Assembly (NCBI GenBank): GCA_023457175.1
Contig: JAEWMM010000068.1
Location: 1 to 7,126 of the forward strand
DNA: 7,126 nt
DNA from: Bacillota bacterium
GTDB taxonomy: Bacteria; Bacillota; Clostridia; Oscillospirales; Ruminococcaceae
Direction: 5' to 3'
Positions within the stretch are counted from its first letter, which is position 1; every line of letters starts with the position of its first letter. Both the position numbers and the translations under genes were made by a program. Shown here piece after piece: positions 1-5,784 of this stretch. The notes under the pieces were generated by a model. It made no database searches, was not told the origin of the DNA, and saw nothing but the letters and a program-made list of their open reading frames with translations.

Positions 1-20
1 GACTTTGGCAATACGCTCAC
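1..20 (-). CDS. Start of next V-type ATPase gene, probably subunit C (partial)
   Basis: Only the first few codons are inside the window. On the minus strand a GTG at 20-18 overlaps the TGA stop of subunit E (GTGA), and an in-frame TTG lies at 11-9. An AAGGAG ribosome binding site ends at about 22, one base from the GTG and ten bases from the TTG, so the TTG (reading Met-Pro-Lys-Ser) is the better spaced start. In clostridial V-type operons subunit C or F normally follows E, so the C assignment rests on gene order alone; the visible residues are too few to prove it. Confidence 0.35.
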
Positions 21-604
21 GCTCCTTCCGGGAACAGCGCTGAAGACACCTCGGGGGCGGCCTTCTCTGAAACCATGCGCACGAGAACATCGAGCGCGCA
101 GTTATATTCAATTTTACCGCGCCGGACGATCAGGCCGCCGACAATCGGGGCGCTGTCCGCTGCGAGGGTGGCTCTGCCCGAGAGCGCCTCGGCCAGCGCC
201 TGCCCGTGGGCGGCATGATCCTTGGCATTTAGCAGCACCTCGCCGCCCTTGCCGTCGGCGAGCACATCGTTTGCCAGCTTGATCAGCAGCTTGCGGTAGT
301 CGGCCTCGGGCAGGGTAAGCAGCCGCTGGAGCGCCGTCTCAAAGGTCAGCGTAATCATCTGCTGCCGCGCGTTGGAAAGAAGCTTTTTCCCTTCGAGCTC
401 GGAGACAAGGCGCGCCTTCTCAAGCGCGTCGGCACAGCGGGCGTCCGAGTCTTTGAGAACAGCCGTAACCTCTGCCTCTGCCCGCTTTTTAGAATCCGCC
501 AGAATTTTGGCTGCGCTCTGCTCGGCCTCGGCGAGGATTGCGTCGGCTTTCTGCTTTGCGTCGTCCAATATTTTGTTCGATATGTTAGCAAGTCCGTTCA
601 TCAT
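17..604 (-). CDS. atpE: V-type ATP synthase/ATPase subunit E
   Basis: Subunit E is part of the peripheral stalk that links the cytoplasmic catalytic A3B3 head to the membrane subunit I and resists rotor torque. The 195-residue protein has the usual family length. Roughly residues 8-80 are a long Ala/Lys/Glu-rich coiled-coil helix without prolines, and the C-terminal half is a globular domain with the conserved stretch GGLIVRRGKIEYNCALDV at about residues 153-170, typical of NtpE/AtpE. Two adjacent ATG codons (604 and 601) follow an AAGGTGA site; either may be used. The gene lies eight bases after the stop of subunit K, and its TGA overlaps the next gene, consistent with one operon. The symbol is used in the V-type sense (also called ntpE), not for F-type subunit c. 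Confidence 0.93.
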   Translation of the reverse strand: MMNGLANISNKILDDAKQKADAILAEAEQSAAKILADSKKRAEAEVTAVLKDSDARCADALEKARLVSELEGKKLLSNARQQMITLTFETALQRLLTLPEADYRKLLIKLANDVLADGKGGEVLLNAKDHAAHGQALAEALSGRATLAADSAPIVGGLIVRRGKIEYNCALDVLVRMVSEKAAPEVSSALFPEGA

Positions 605-612
605 GCGTCACC

Positions 613-1104
613 TTACAGCGGCAGGCTGGGAATGGTGCTGACAATGATGAACGAAATCAACACTGCAAAAACGGCGTAGGTCTCAACCATGCCGGCGGCG
701 ATAACGCCCTTCATCGATTCCTCGGGCTTGGAGGCGACAATACCCATTGCCGCAGCCGAAACACGGCCCTGCGCGATAGCCGAATAATAACCCGCAATCG
801 CAATCGGCAGCGCTCCACAGAGATAACCGATACCCTGCCCGACGGTCAGCGTGCCGCCCGTCACCGGCGCAGCGGTAAGAATCATGAACGAAATCAGCAG
901 ACCGTAGATGCCCTGCGTGCCGGGCAGCGCCTGAAGCAGCAGCACACGGCCAAATTTCTCCGGAGAGACCGAGACAATGCCGGTGCCGGCCTCACCCGCG
1001 ATGCCCATTCCCTTTGCAGAGCCGGAGCCAGCCAGGCCCACCGCAAGTGCCGCACCAAGCAGCGCGAAAAAATAACCCGAAAAAAGCGTTGTGAAGAATT
1101 CCAT
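613..1104 (-). CDS. ntpK: V-type ATPase subunit K, membrane rotor ring proteolipid (likely Na+-binding)
   Basis: Subunit K forms the rotating membrane ring that carries the coupling ion past subunit I. The 163-residue protein consists of two tandem helical hairpins (four membrane helices, about residues 10-32, 52-78, 90-118 and 132-157), the duplicated 16-kDa form. The first hairpin contains LPGTQG (60-65); the second contains YYSAIAQGR (106-114) and MVETYAV (139-145). By family knowledge the E. hirae Na+ site uses Leu61, Thr64, Gln65, Gln110 and Glu139; the equivalents here are L60, T63, Q64, Q112 and E141, so Na+ rather than H+ specificity is inferred. Only one hairpin carries the ion-binding carboxylate, as usual for this form. 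An AAGGAGG site inside the last codons of subunit I precedes the ATG by nine bases, and the intergenic gap is four bases. Confidence 0.95.
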   Translation of the reverse strand: MEFFTTLFSGYFFALLGAALAVGLAGSGSAKGMGIAGEAGTGIVSVSPEKFGRVLLLQALPGTQGIYGLLISFMILTAAPVTGGTLTVGQGIGYLCGALPIAIAGYYSAIAQGRVSAAAMGIVASKPEESMKGVIAAGMVETYAVFAVLISFIIVSTIPSLPL

Positions 1105-1108
1105 ATTT

Positions 1109-3058
1109 TTAGTCCTCCTTGATGATTGTTACATAATTTGTATTGTTGACAAGCGGTTGAAATGCACGTCCGCCGCCTTCAAAAAACTTACCGAAAAACT
1201 CTATATACTGCAATCTGCTTGTGTGGACATAAGCGCCCAGCACACTGATGGCAAGGTTGAAGGTATGCCCTAGAAGAAACACGACGATAAACAGCACCAA
1301 TCCGACAAAACCGCCGCCGCCCATAGCGCCAAGCTGGTTCATAACCTGACCGATAACAGCGCCCGAGAGGCCGAGCGCCATGATACGCGCGTACGAAAGC
1401 AAATCTGAAAGGTAGCCGGTAATGCCGTAAAGTGCGCCCAGACCGCCGGTTATTTTGCCAAAGAAGGTCGGGCTGCCGCGTCCACCGGTCAGCACCACCA
1501 AAAGCATACCCGCTATTGCGGCGTATAAGCCCCCCGGAACCTTAAGCGCATAGAGCCCAATGCCGATAAATACAAGGTACCACGAACCTATGTCAAAAAT
1601 TGCATCAAGGAGGCGCCCCTGCCGAATCATGCGGTAGGCCGCCAGCGCCATGCCCAGAACAAGGTGAACCCCGCCCAGGGCCAGCGAAAAGGCAAGCATC
1701 TTCATCGGCTCCGCCGCGGGATCAAACCACAACGGCGGGATGACGACCGTCTTGCCCAAAAAGGTTTGGGCAAAAACGGTGACGGCATTGGCGAAGAATC
1801 CGCCGAACAGCAGTCCGGCAAAAAGAGTCGTCACGCCGCAGTACATGAACAGCCTGAGCGTTTTTTCCATCGTACCCTTGGGTTTCATGGCTTTTAGCGC
1901 AAACCAGCAGCCGGAAAACATTAAAAGGCCATAGGCCGCATCCGCCATAATAAAGCCAAAAAAAACGATATAAAACGGAAACATAAACGGATTGGGGTCG
2001 ATTATGCTGCCGTAGGCGGGTGTGTCGTACATGCTGGTGATCGTTTCAACCGGGCTGATAAACGCGCTGTTTTGCATCAGCACCGGCGGCGTCTCATCCT
2101 CGACCGATTCCTCGATCGAATAGGCACAGCCCTGCTCGGTGAGCAATTGCGCGACCGCAGCCTCAGCCGCGGCGGGCAGCCACCCTGTAAAGTAGGCGAT
2201 GTGCGCCGTCTGCGCGGTGGCCGAAAGCAGTTCATCCCGCGCGGCCTCCTGCGTGTAGGCGTCGAGCGCCAGCTCAAGCGACGGCAGCGCGTCGTAATAG
2301 GCGGCAATCTGCTGCGCATACCGGGCCTTGGCCTCGTCGAGCGCGTCGACTTCGTTTTGCAGCGCCTCAATCTGCGCGTGCGCGGTCAAAGAAACCTCCT
2401 TAAAGCCGGCCGCCACAAACCCGGCGCCTTTTAAAACGCCCAGGGCCGCCGTTTCCTGTTCGCGGTGAACCGTCACCGCAAGGTAATGCTGCTCGGTATC
2501 CGAGCCGACCACCTCAATCAGGCAGGCGGGCGCTTCCTTGTCAAGGCGGGCGCACAGCGGTTCGGTTTCAATCGCCGCGGGCAGCGTGCCGGTGAGAAAG
2601 GCCGTCTCGCGCGTACCGGTAAAGCTTAGCGGCAGGTCGAGACACCGCCATGGGTTTAGCGCTGCAATCTGCGCGCCCAGCTTCGCCTGCGCCGCGCCGG
2701 CGTCCGCCAGCTGGGCGCCTAACGCGTCAACCGCTTCGGCTGTTCGCTTAGCGTCGCCGAGCGTCGCCATATCAAAAAGCTGGCGTTCGGTCACTTCGGG
2801 GCGCGAGGCAAAGAGCGGGGTCTTTTTGGCCGCGCCTGAACTCTTTAACAAATGGCAGGCGCTTTCTAAGGTATTGCGTATTTTAGCAGCTTGTGTGTTT
2901 TCCTCACTGATATATAATTTCCCGCCGGAATCGACGATCTGCCGGGCGGAGCACCGTTCCAGCTCGACACAGCCGAGTCTGGTAAGCGCGCGCAGCACCG
3001 TTCGTCTTAAGTCGGCGGGGGCAATCACATACAGTCGCTTCATTTTTACAATAGACAT
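1109..3058 (-). CDS. ntpI: V-type ATPase subunit I (membrane stator, a-subunit homologue)
   Basis: Subunit I forms the stator half-channels for ion passage and anchors the peripheral stalks. From the ATG at 3058 the protein has 649 residues and begins MSIVKMKRLYVIAP, the typical family start; the frame is open for 26 more codons upstream, but those lie inside subunit H. Residues 1 to about 330 are a soluble domain with coiled-coil segments. The C-terminal part has about seven or eight membrane helices, starting with DPNPFMFPFYIVFFGF (354-369). The motif SYARIMALGLSG (555-566) supplies the essential channel arginine, R558, and is followed by HTFNLAISVLGAYVHTSRLQ (598-617) and the conserved tail around FEGGGRAFQPL. 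Its ATG overlaps the stop of subunit H by one base (TGATG), implying translational coupling; the ribosome binding site is weak. Subunit K follows four bases later. Confidence 0.95.
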   Translation of the reverse strand: MSIVKMKRLYVIAPADLRRTVLRALTRLGCVELERCSARQIVDSGGKLYISEENTQAAKIRNTLESACHLLKSSGAAKKTPLFASRPEVTERQLFDMATLGDAKRTAEAVDALGAQLADAGAAQAKLGAQIAALNPWRCLDLPLSFTGTRETAFLTGTLPAAIETEPLCARLDKEAPACLIEVVGSDTEQHYLAVTVHREQETAALGVLKGAGFVAAGFKEVSLTAHAQIEALQNEVDALDEAKARYAQQIAAYYDALPSLELALDAYTQEAARDELLSATAQTAHIAYFTGWLPAAAEAAVAQLLTEQGCAYSIEESVEDETPPVLMQNSAFISPVETITSMYDTPAYGSIIDPNPFMFPFYIVFFGFIMADAAYGLLMFSGCWFALKAMKPKGTMEKTLRLFMYCGVTTLFAGLLFGGFFANAVTVFAQTFLGKTVVIPPLWFDPAAEPMKMLAFSLALGGVHLVLGMALAAYRMIRQGRLLDAIFDIGSWYLVFIGIGLYALKVPGGLYAAIAGMLLVVLTGGRGSPTFFGKITGGLGALYGITGYLSDLLSYARIMALGLSGAVIGQVMNQLGAMGGGGFVGLVLFIVVFLLGHTFNLAISVLGAYVHTSRLQYIEFFGKFFEGGGRAFQPLVNNTNYVTIIKED

Positions 3059-3369
3059 CAGCCGACTACCCTTTCCATTACGATGGCGACTGCTTTGTCC
3101 ATGCGGCCCTGTGCCTGTATCTGCAAAACCTCGCACCGGCGGCGATACTCCGCAAGCTGCTGCGCAGCCATATCGTCTCCGTTCTGCTTGGCGTCAGCCA
3201 GCGCCTGTGCCGCTTGGGCGGCCGCCTGTTTAAGCGTCGAATCATATTCCTGCGCCGCAGTTCGCTGTGCGTTAGAAATAATATCCCGTGCTTGTGTCTG
3301 TGCGTCAGTAATACACTGCTGCGCGAACTGTTCAGTCTCGGATATCTGTTTAATTGCTTCCAAAGACAA
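3058..3369 (-). CDS. V-type ATPase peripheral stalk subunit H/G-like
   Basis: This small protein probably pairs with subunit E as the coiled-coil peripheral stalk (AhaH/NtpF-type). From the TTG at 3369 it has 103 residues, the usual length, starting MSLEAIKQISETEQFAQQ. It is almost entirely one Ala/Gln-rich helix with no proline and no membrane segment, interrupted near residue 64 by an NGDD turn. The TTG is chosen because GGTGAT, the 3' part of the full Shine-Dalgarno complement, lies four bases upstream and because similar proteins begin with this residue pattern. A longer frame from a TTG at 3417 would add 16 residues unlike the family and would have no ribosome binding site, since GGAGGG overlaps that codon. 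It is the first gene of the operon, and its stop overlaps subunit I by one base. The name rests on coiled-coil character and position; coiled coils of this kind are not sequence-diagnostic. Confidence 0.82.
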   Translation of the reverse strand: MSLEAIKQISETEQFAQQCITDAQTQARDIISNAQRTAAQEYDSTLKQAAAQAAQALADAKQNGDDMAAQQLAEYRRRCEVLQIQAQGRMDKAVAIVMERVVG

Positions 3370-3373
3370 ACTT

Positions 3374-3379
3374 ATCACC
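3374..3379 (-). promoter_or_regulatory. Ribosome binding site deciding the TTG start of the H/G-like subunit
   Basis: GGTGAT matches the 3' part of the anti-16S complement AAGGAGGTGATCC. Eight bases separate its GG from the TTG at 3369, an optimal spacing. A stronger-looking GGAGGG at 3410-3415 has no in-frame ATG, GTG or TTG at proper distance (the only in-frame candidate is an ATA at 3399), so I do not use it. Confidence 0.5.
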
Positions 3380-3417
3380 GTCCAGTCGTTAAGTAATATG
3401 AATGTGGCGCCCTCCAA

Positions 3418-3884
3418 TGGCTTCGCGCTTTAAATAAAAAGCCAAAAAAATAAGAGAATACCTGTATATATTGAACATCAAACTCATGGAAATGTCAAGA
3501 CAATTTGAGGCTATTAACAGAATTGTAAAACGTTTCAGAGCATCTGCAAAAGAAACGTGACGGATTATAGACTTAAATCCTGCAATATTGTGCAATAGGG
3601 CAAAAAACGGGTATTTTTTATTTACGACAATATAGAAGTTTAAGTTTAAACAATCGTGCATTTCTCTGCTTTGAATGGTCGCACTGGATAAAATGCCGGG
3701 AATTTAAAAACAAAATTGTGCATATGTCTCTTGTTATTTTGCCTAAGCAATTTCAACATATAAGCTGCCGGCAAGGAAGGATTGCATTTTATTAAAATTG
3801 GACATACTTTTTCGTTAAAAATTTACAATTTACAGCGTGATAAAGCGCCGGGCGCGCAGAGTAAGATTTTAAGACGCATATGCT
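3418..3884. other. AT-rich intergenic region without a credible gene
   Basis: This stretch separates the V-type ATPase operon from the spore protein gene. From about 3425 to 3840 it is visibly AT-rich compared with its GC-rich neighbours, with runs of A or T (3443-3451, 3601-3623, 3810-3835). The only sizeable open frame (3661 down to 3389, minus strand) has no good ribosome binding site, an unlikely composition, and runs into the start of the stalk subunit, so I do not call it. Apart from the operon promoter at 3470-3498 and a thrice-seen short motif near 3587, 3652 and 3715, I see nothing interpretable. A remnant of a lost gene cannot be excluded. Confidence 0.6.
3470..3498 (-). promoter_or_regulatory. 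Candidate vegetative promoter of the V-type ATPase operon
   Basis: On the minus strand a perfect -35 hexamer TTGACA (3498-3493) is followed after 17 bases by TTCAAT (3475-3470), which matches the TATAAT consensus at four of six positions. Transcription would start near 3463, giving a leader of about 94 bases before the TTG at 3369. It lies in the AT-rich stretch directly upstream of the first operon gene. The weak -10 keeps confidence moderate. Confidence 0.45.
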
Positions 3885-3921
3885 AATCGGCCGGTAGCGG
3901 CATGTGCCGCTCCGGCCGATT
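3885..3921 (-). terminator. Large stem-loop downstream of the spore protein gene, candidate terminator
   Basis: AATCGGCCGG (3885-3894) pairs with CCGGCCGATT (3912-3921), and AGCGGC (3896-3901) pairs with GCCGCT (3906-3911), giving a 16-bp stem with a single bulged T at 3895 and a four-base loop. It starts about 60 bases after the spore protein stop. On the minus strand only ATTAGCATATG follows, so a U-tract is poor and factor-independent termination is not certain; on the plus strand there is none either. It may instead be an RNA stabiliser or a dispersed palindromic repeat. Confidence 0.5.
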
Positions 3922-3930
3922 CAAGCTATC

Positions 3931-3946
3931 GCCCGCTATTGCAGGC
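3931..3946 (-). other. Small stem-loop after the spore protein gene
   Basis: Read on the minus strand, GCCTGC (3946-3941) and GCGGGC (3936-3931) form a six-base stem including one U-G pair around the loop AATA. It sits between the spore protein stop and the larger stem-loop, so the two may act together in ending or protecting the transcript. No U-tract follows. Confidence 0.3.
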
Positions 3947-3979
3947 TAAATCGCGCTTGGTTGTTTTCACCGTTTAAGG

Positions 3980-4177
3980 TTACTTCAGCGATCTCTCGTA
4001 GGACTCGATCATCTTTTTGACCATCTGTCCGCCGACCGAGCCGGCCTGACGGGAGGTCAAATCGCCATTGTAGCCCTGCTTGAGGTTAACGCCAACCTCG
4101 TTGGCAGCTTCCATCTTGAACTTCTCCATAGCAGCCTTAGCTTCGGGAACAACGATCTTGTTACTGGAATTAGCCAT
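3980..4177 (-). CDS. Alpha/beta-type small acid-soluble spore protein (SASP)
   Basis: These proteins coat DNA in the developing endospore, protect it from UV and heat, and supply amino acids at germination after cleavage by the GPR protease. The 65-residue protein has the usual size. Residues 19-30 (KFKMEAANEVGV) hold the GPR cleavage region, with the expected cut between E27 and V28, and residues 40-58 (LTSRQAGSVGGQMVKKMIE) carry the second conserved DNA-binding block with the S/T-R and GSVGG signatures. The ATG at 4177 is chosen because AAGGAG lies nine bases upstream and the product starts MANSSNK; an in-frame GTG two codons earlier is too close to that site. It stands alone, and expression in the forespore under sigma G is expected from the family. 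Confidence 0.95.
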   Translation of the reverse strand: MANSSNKIVVPEAKAAMEKFKMEAANEVGVNLKQGYNGDLTSRQAGSVGGQMVKKMIESYERSLK

Positions 4178-4198
4178 AATCACATTCTCCTTACAATA

Positions 4199-4229
4199 AA
4201 GATTGTTTCGTGATCTGACATTGCATTCA
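4199..4229 (-). promoter_or_regulatory. Tentative forespore (sigma G-like) promoter of the SASP gene
   Basis: On the minus strand TGAATG (4229-4224) resembles the sigma G -35 (TGAATA), and 18 bases later CAATCTT (4205-4199) loosely resembles the -10 (CATNNTA). Transcription would begin close to the ribosome binding site, as short leaders are common for such genes. The -10 match is poor; the main support is position and the expected regulation of this family. Confidence 0.25.
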
Positions 4230-4234
4230 GATCA
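4211..4234. repeat. Perfect 8-bp inverted repeat upstream of the SASP gene
   Basis: TGATCTGA (4211-4218) and TCAGATCA (4227-4234) are exact inverted copies around the eight-base centre CATTGCAT. The element begins 33 bases upstream of the SASP start codon and overlaps the tentative -35 element. It could be an operator for a dimeric regulator or, if transcription starts upstream, an RNA hairpin in the leader. Confidence 0.6.
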
Positions 4235-4485
4235 TTTGCGTTTGCAGTCATAGTATTGTCCGATCAAAATTCAATTATGATTTCCAAATAATTCGCAATT
4301 TGGCGGAAAAATATCACCGATTGCTTTCAAAGCAAAATGGACGGCGACGGGTCAGAACGGCGGAATCTTTCACAGCTGCCTGCGTTACTACCGCCGCGTT
4401 ATTTATAGGACTTAAAATGAAAGCGACGGCGCACCGACGCCATACGCAGGTTCCACAAACTATGGATTCTCGTAGACTTATTAGC
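4235..4485. other. Intergenic stretch without recognisable gene
   Basis: No open frame here has a ribosome binding site plus plausible composition. I see a 15-base palindrome, TTGCTTT-C-AAAGCAA (4321-4335), and a dyad with arms CCAAAT and ATTTGG (about 4284-4303). Beyond about 4486 I could not identify a fifth CRISPR-like repeat with confidence, although this stretch would be the trailer end of the decayed array. Confidence 0.5.
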
Positions 4486-4716
4486 TTTAATCCACAATCC
4501 ACGCCCCCGCGTAGGGCACGGTATGGCCACCTGTGGACAGCATGAAACGCATTTACCAATTTCAATCCACGTCTCTCGTGCAAGAGGCGACGCTCTATAT
4601 AAGCTTTGAGGTCCTGACGGTAATTTCCATCCACGCCCCCGCGTGGGGGCAACAATCGGACTGCCCGGCCTATACTTCGGCAGTATTTGAATCCCCACGC
4701 CCGCGCAGAGAGCGAC
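4486..4716 (-). CRISPR. Decayed, leaderless CRISPR array with four type I-C-like repeats
   Basis: Read on the minus strand, four related units occur: R1 4716-4685, R2 4653-4623, R3 4591-4559 and R4 4519-4486. Each begins GTCGC or a variant (GTTGC, GTGCC) and ends with a form of GTGGATTGAAAT, the two ends typical of type I-C repeats, with a GC-rich core between. Lengths are 32, 31, 33 and 34. The unique stretches between them (4654-4684, 4592-4622, 4520-4558) are 31, 31 and 39 bases, near normal spacer size. Only R2 keeps a perfect GC-rich stem; R3 keeps a different stem, and R1 and R4 have lost theirs. Such divergence between copies is not seen in active arrays. There is no cas gene and no room for a leader, because galE ends five bases before R1. 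Confidence 0.8.
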
Positions 4717-4721
4717 CGCGT

Positions 4722-5708
4722 TTAAACATAACCGCCGGGATGGCGCTTATGCCAGTTCCAGGCCGAAGCGATAATCTCCTCAAGCCCTGCGTGCCGCGGC
4801 TGCCACCCCAGCACCGCCCTGGCCTTTGCGCTTGATGCAATCAGCTGCGCCGGGTCGCCCTCGCGTCGGGGCGACAGCACGGCGGGAATGGCATGTCCGG
4901 TCACGCGCCGGGCCGTCTCAATAACCTCCTGCACCGTAAAGCCCACGCCGTTGCCAAGATTGAGGATATTGCTCTCGTTGCCGTTTGCCAGATAGCGCAT
5001 GGCCAGAATGTGCGCCTGCGCCGGATCGGTGACATGGATATAGTCGCGCACGCAGGTACCGTCCTTGGTGGGATAGTCGTCGCCAAAGATCGAGATATGG
5101 GCGCGCTGACCGTTTGGCACCTGTAAAATGAGCGGGATCAGATGCGATTCGGGCGAATGCGCCTCGCCAATCTCGCCGCTTTGGTCGGCGCCGCAGGCGT
5201 TAAAATACCGCAAAGACACATAGCGCAGTCCGTGGGCCTTCGCCGTCCAGTAAAACATCTTTTCCATCGCCAGCTTGGTTTCGCCATAGGGGTTGGTCGG
5301 GCAGGCGGCATCGCGCTCGTCAATCGGAACGCGCTCCGGCTCGCCGTAGGTGGCAGCGGTGGAAGAAAAAACGATTTTATCAATTTGATGCGCCACCATC
5401 GCTTCAAGCAGCACCCGGGTTCCGCAAAGATTGTTTTCATAATACTTCAGAGGGTTTAAAACGCTCTCCCCTACCAGAGAGTAGGCCGCAAAATGGATGA
5501 TGCCGTCAATCGTCTCTTTATTAAAAAGCGCTTCTAAGAAATTCCTGTCCGAAATATCCCCTTTATAAAAACGCGCGCGCCCGTCCACCGCCTGCGCGTG
5601 TCCGGTAGAAAGATTATCAGCCACGACGGTATCGACGCCCTCGTCGCAGAGCGCTTTAACAGTATGCGAACCGATATAGCCCGCGCCGCCCAGCACTAAA
5701 ATAGCCAT
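4722..5708 (-). CDS. galE: UDP-glucose 4-epimerase
   Basis: GalE interconverts UDP-glucose and UDP-galactose with tightly bound NAD+, in the Leloir pathway and in supplying galactose units for surface polysaccharides; it is cytoplasmic. The 328-residue protein is full length. The N-terminal Rossmann motif GGAGYIG is at 7-13. The extended short-chain dehydrogenase active site is present as FSSTAATYG (114-122), with T117 at the position of E. coli Ser124, and PYGETK (140-145) with Tyr141 and Lys145. RDYIHVTD (221-228) is the conserved family signature before the C-terminal substrate domain. GGAGG lies nine bases upstream of the ATG. It appears monocistronic, with its own promoter at 5756-5784; no other galactose gene is in view. 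The 3' end adjoins the CRISPR remnant but the C-terminus looks intact. Confidence 0.96.
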   Translation of the reverse strand: MAILVLGGAGYIGSHTVKALCDEGVDTVVADNLSTGHAQAVDGRARFYKGDISDRNFLEALFNKETIDGIIHFAAYSLVGESVLNPLKYYENNLCGTRVLLEAMVAHQIDKIVFSSTAATYGEPERVPIDERDAACPTNPYGETKLAMEKMFYWTAKAHGLRYVSLRYFNACGADQSGEIGEAHSPESHLIPLILQVPNGQRAHISIFGDDYPTKDGTCVRDYIHVTDPAQAHILAMRYLANGNESNILNLGNGVGFTVQEVIETARRVTGHAIPAVLSPRREGDPAQLIASSAKARAVLGWQPRHAGLEEIIASAWNWHKRHPGGYV

Positions 5709-5755
5709 TGATACAATCCTCCTCTTTATAACGGCAATAAATGCCTTCGACCTTT

Positions 5756-5784
5756 ATCATAGCCGAAAAGGGCTCTGCTTGCAA
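5756..5784 (-). promoter_or_regulatory. Vegetative promoter of galE
   Basis: On the minus strand TTGCAA (5784-5779) and TATGAT (5761-5756) are separated by exactly 17 bases, each with one or two mismatches to the sigma-A consensus. The start would fall near 5749, giving a leader of about 40 bases that contains the GAGGAGG ribosome binding site. Confidence 0.65.

Noticed and set aside
3059..3136. Upstream extension of subunit I by 26 codons
   Set aside because: The extra residues lie inside the stalk subunit gene and do not resemble the family; the MSIVKMKRL start at 3058 does.
2538..3233. Plus-strand open frame of 231 codons opposite the ATPase genes
   Set aside because: It is antisense to two well-supported V-type ATPase genes, Ser/Arg/Ala-rich as expected for a shadow of GC-rich coding DNA.
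3410..3417. TTG at 3417 as start of the stalk subunit
   Set aside because: The GGAGGG overlaps this codon and so cannot serve it, and the 16 extra residues are hydrophobic and unlike the family.
3389..3661. Minus-strand open frame of 90 codons in the AT-rich gap
   Set aside because: It is Ile/Phe-rich from AT-rich DNA, lacks a convincing ribosome binding site, spans the likely operon promoter and overlaps the start of the first ATPase gene.
4421..4456. A possible fifth CRISPR-like repeat left of R4
   Set aside because: An AGCGAC at 4422-4427 resembles one repeat end, but the rest of the unit does not align at the expected spacing.
4314..4698. Two overlapping minus-strand open frames of 113 and 99 codons (4314-4655 and 4399-4698) with Arg/Gly/Trp-rich repeats such as TRGRGWKL and RETWIEI
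   Set aside because: They are translations of the CRISPR-like repeats and spacers. The recurring TRGRGW-type peptide is what type I-C repeats give in this frame, and neither has a ribosome binding site.
4533..4835. Plus-strand open frame of 100 codons across the CRISPR relic into galE
   Set aside because: It runs through repeats and antisense to the conserved galE C-terminus, with no ribosome binding site.
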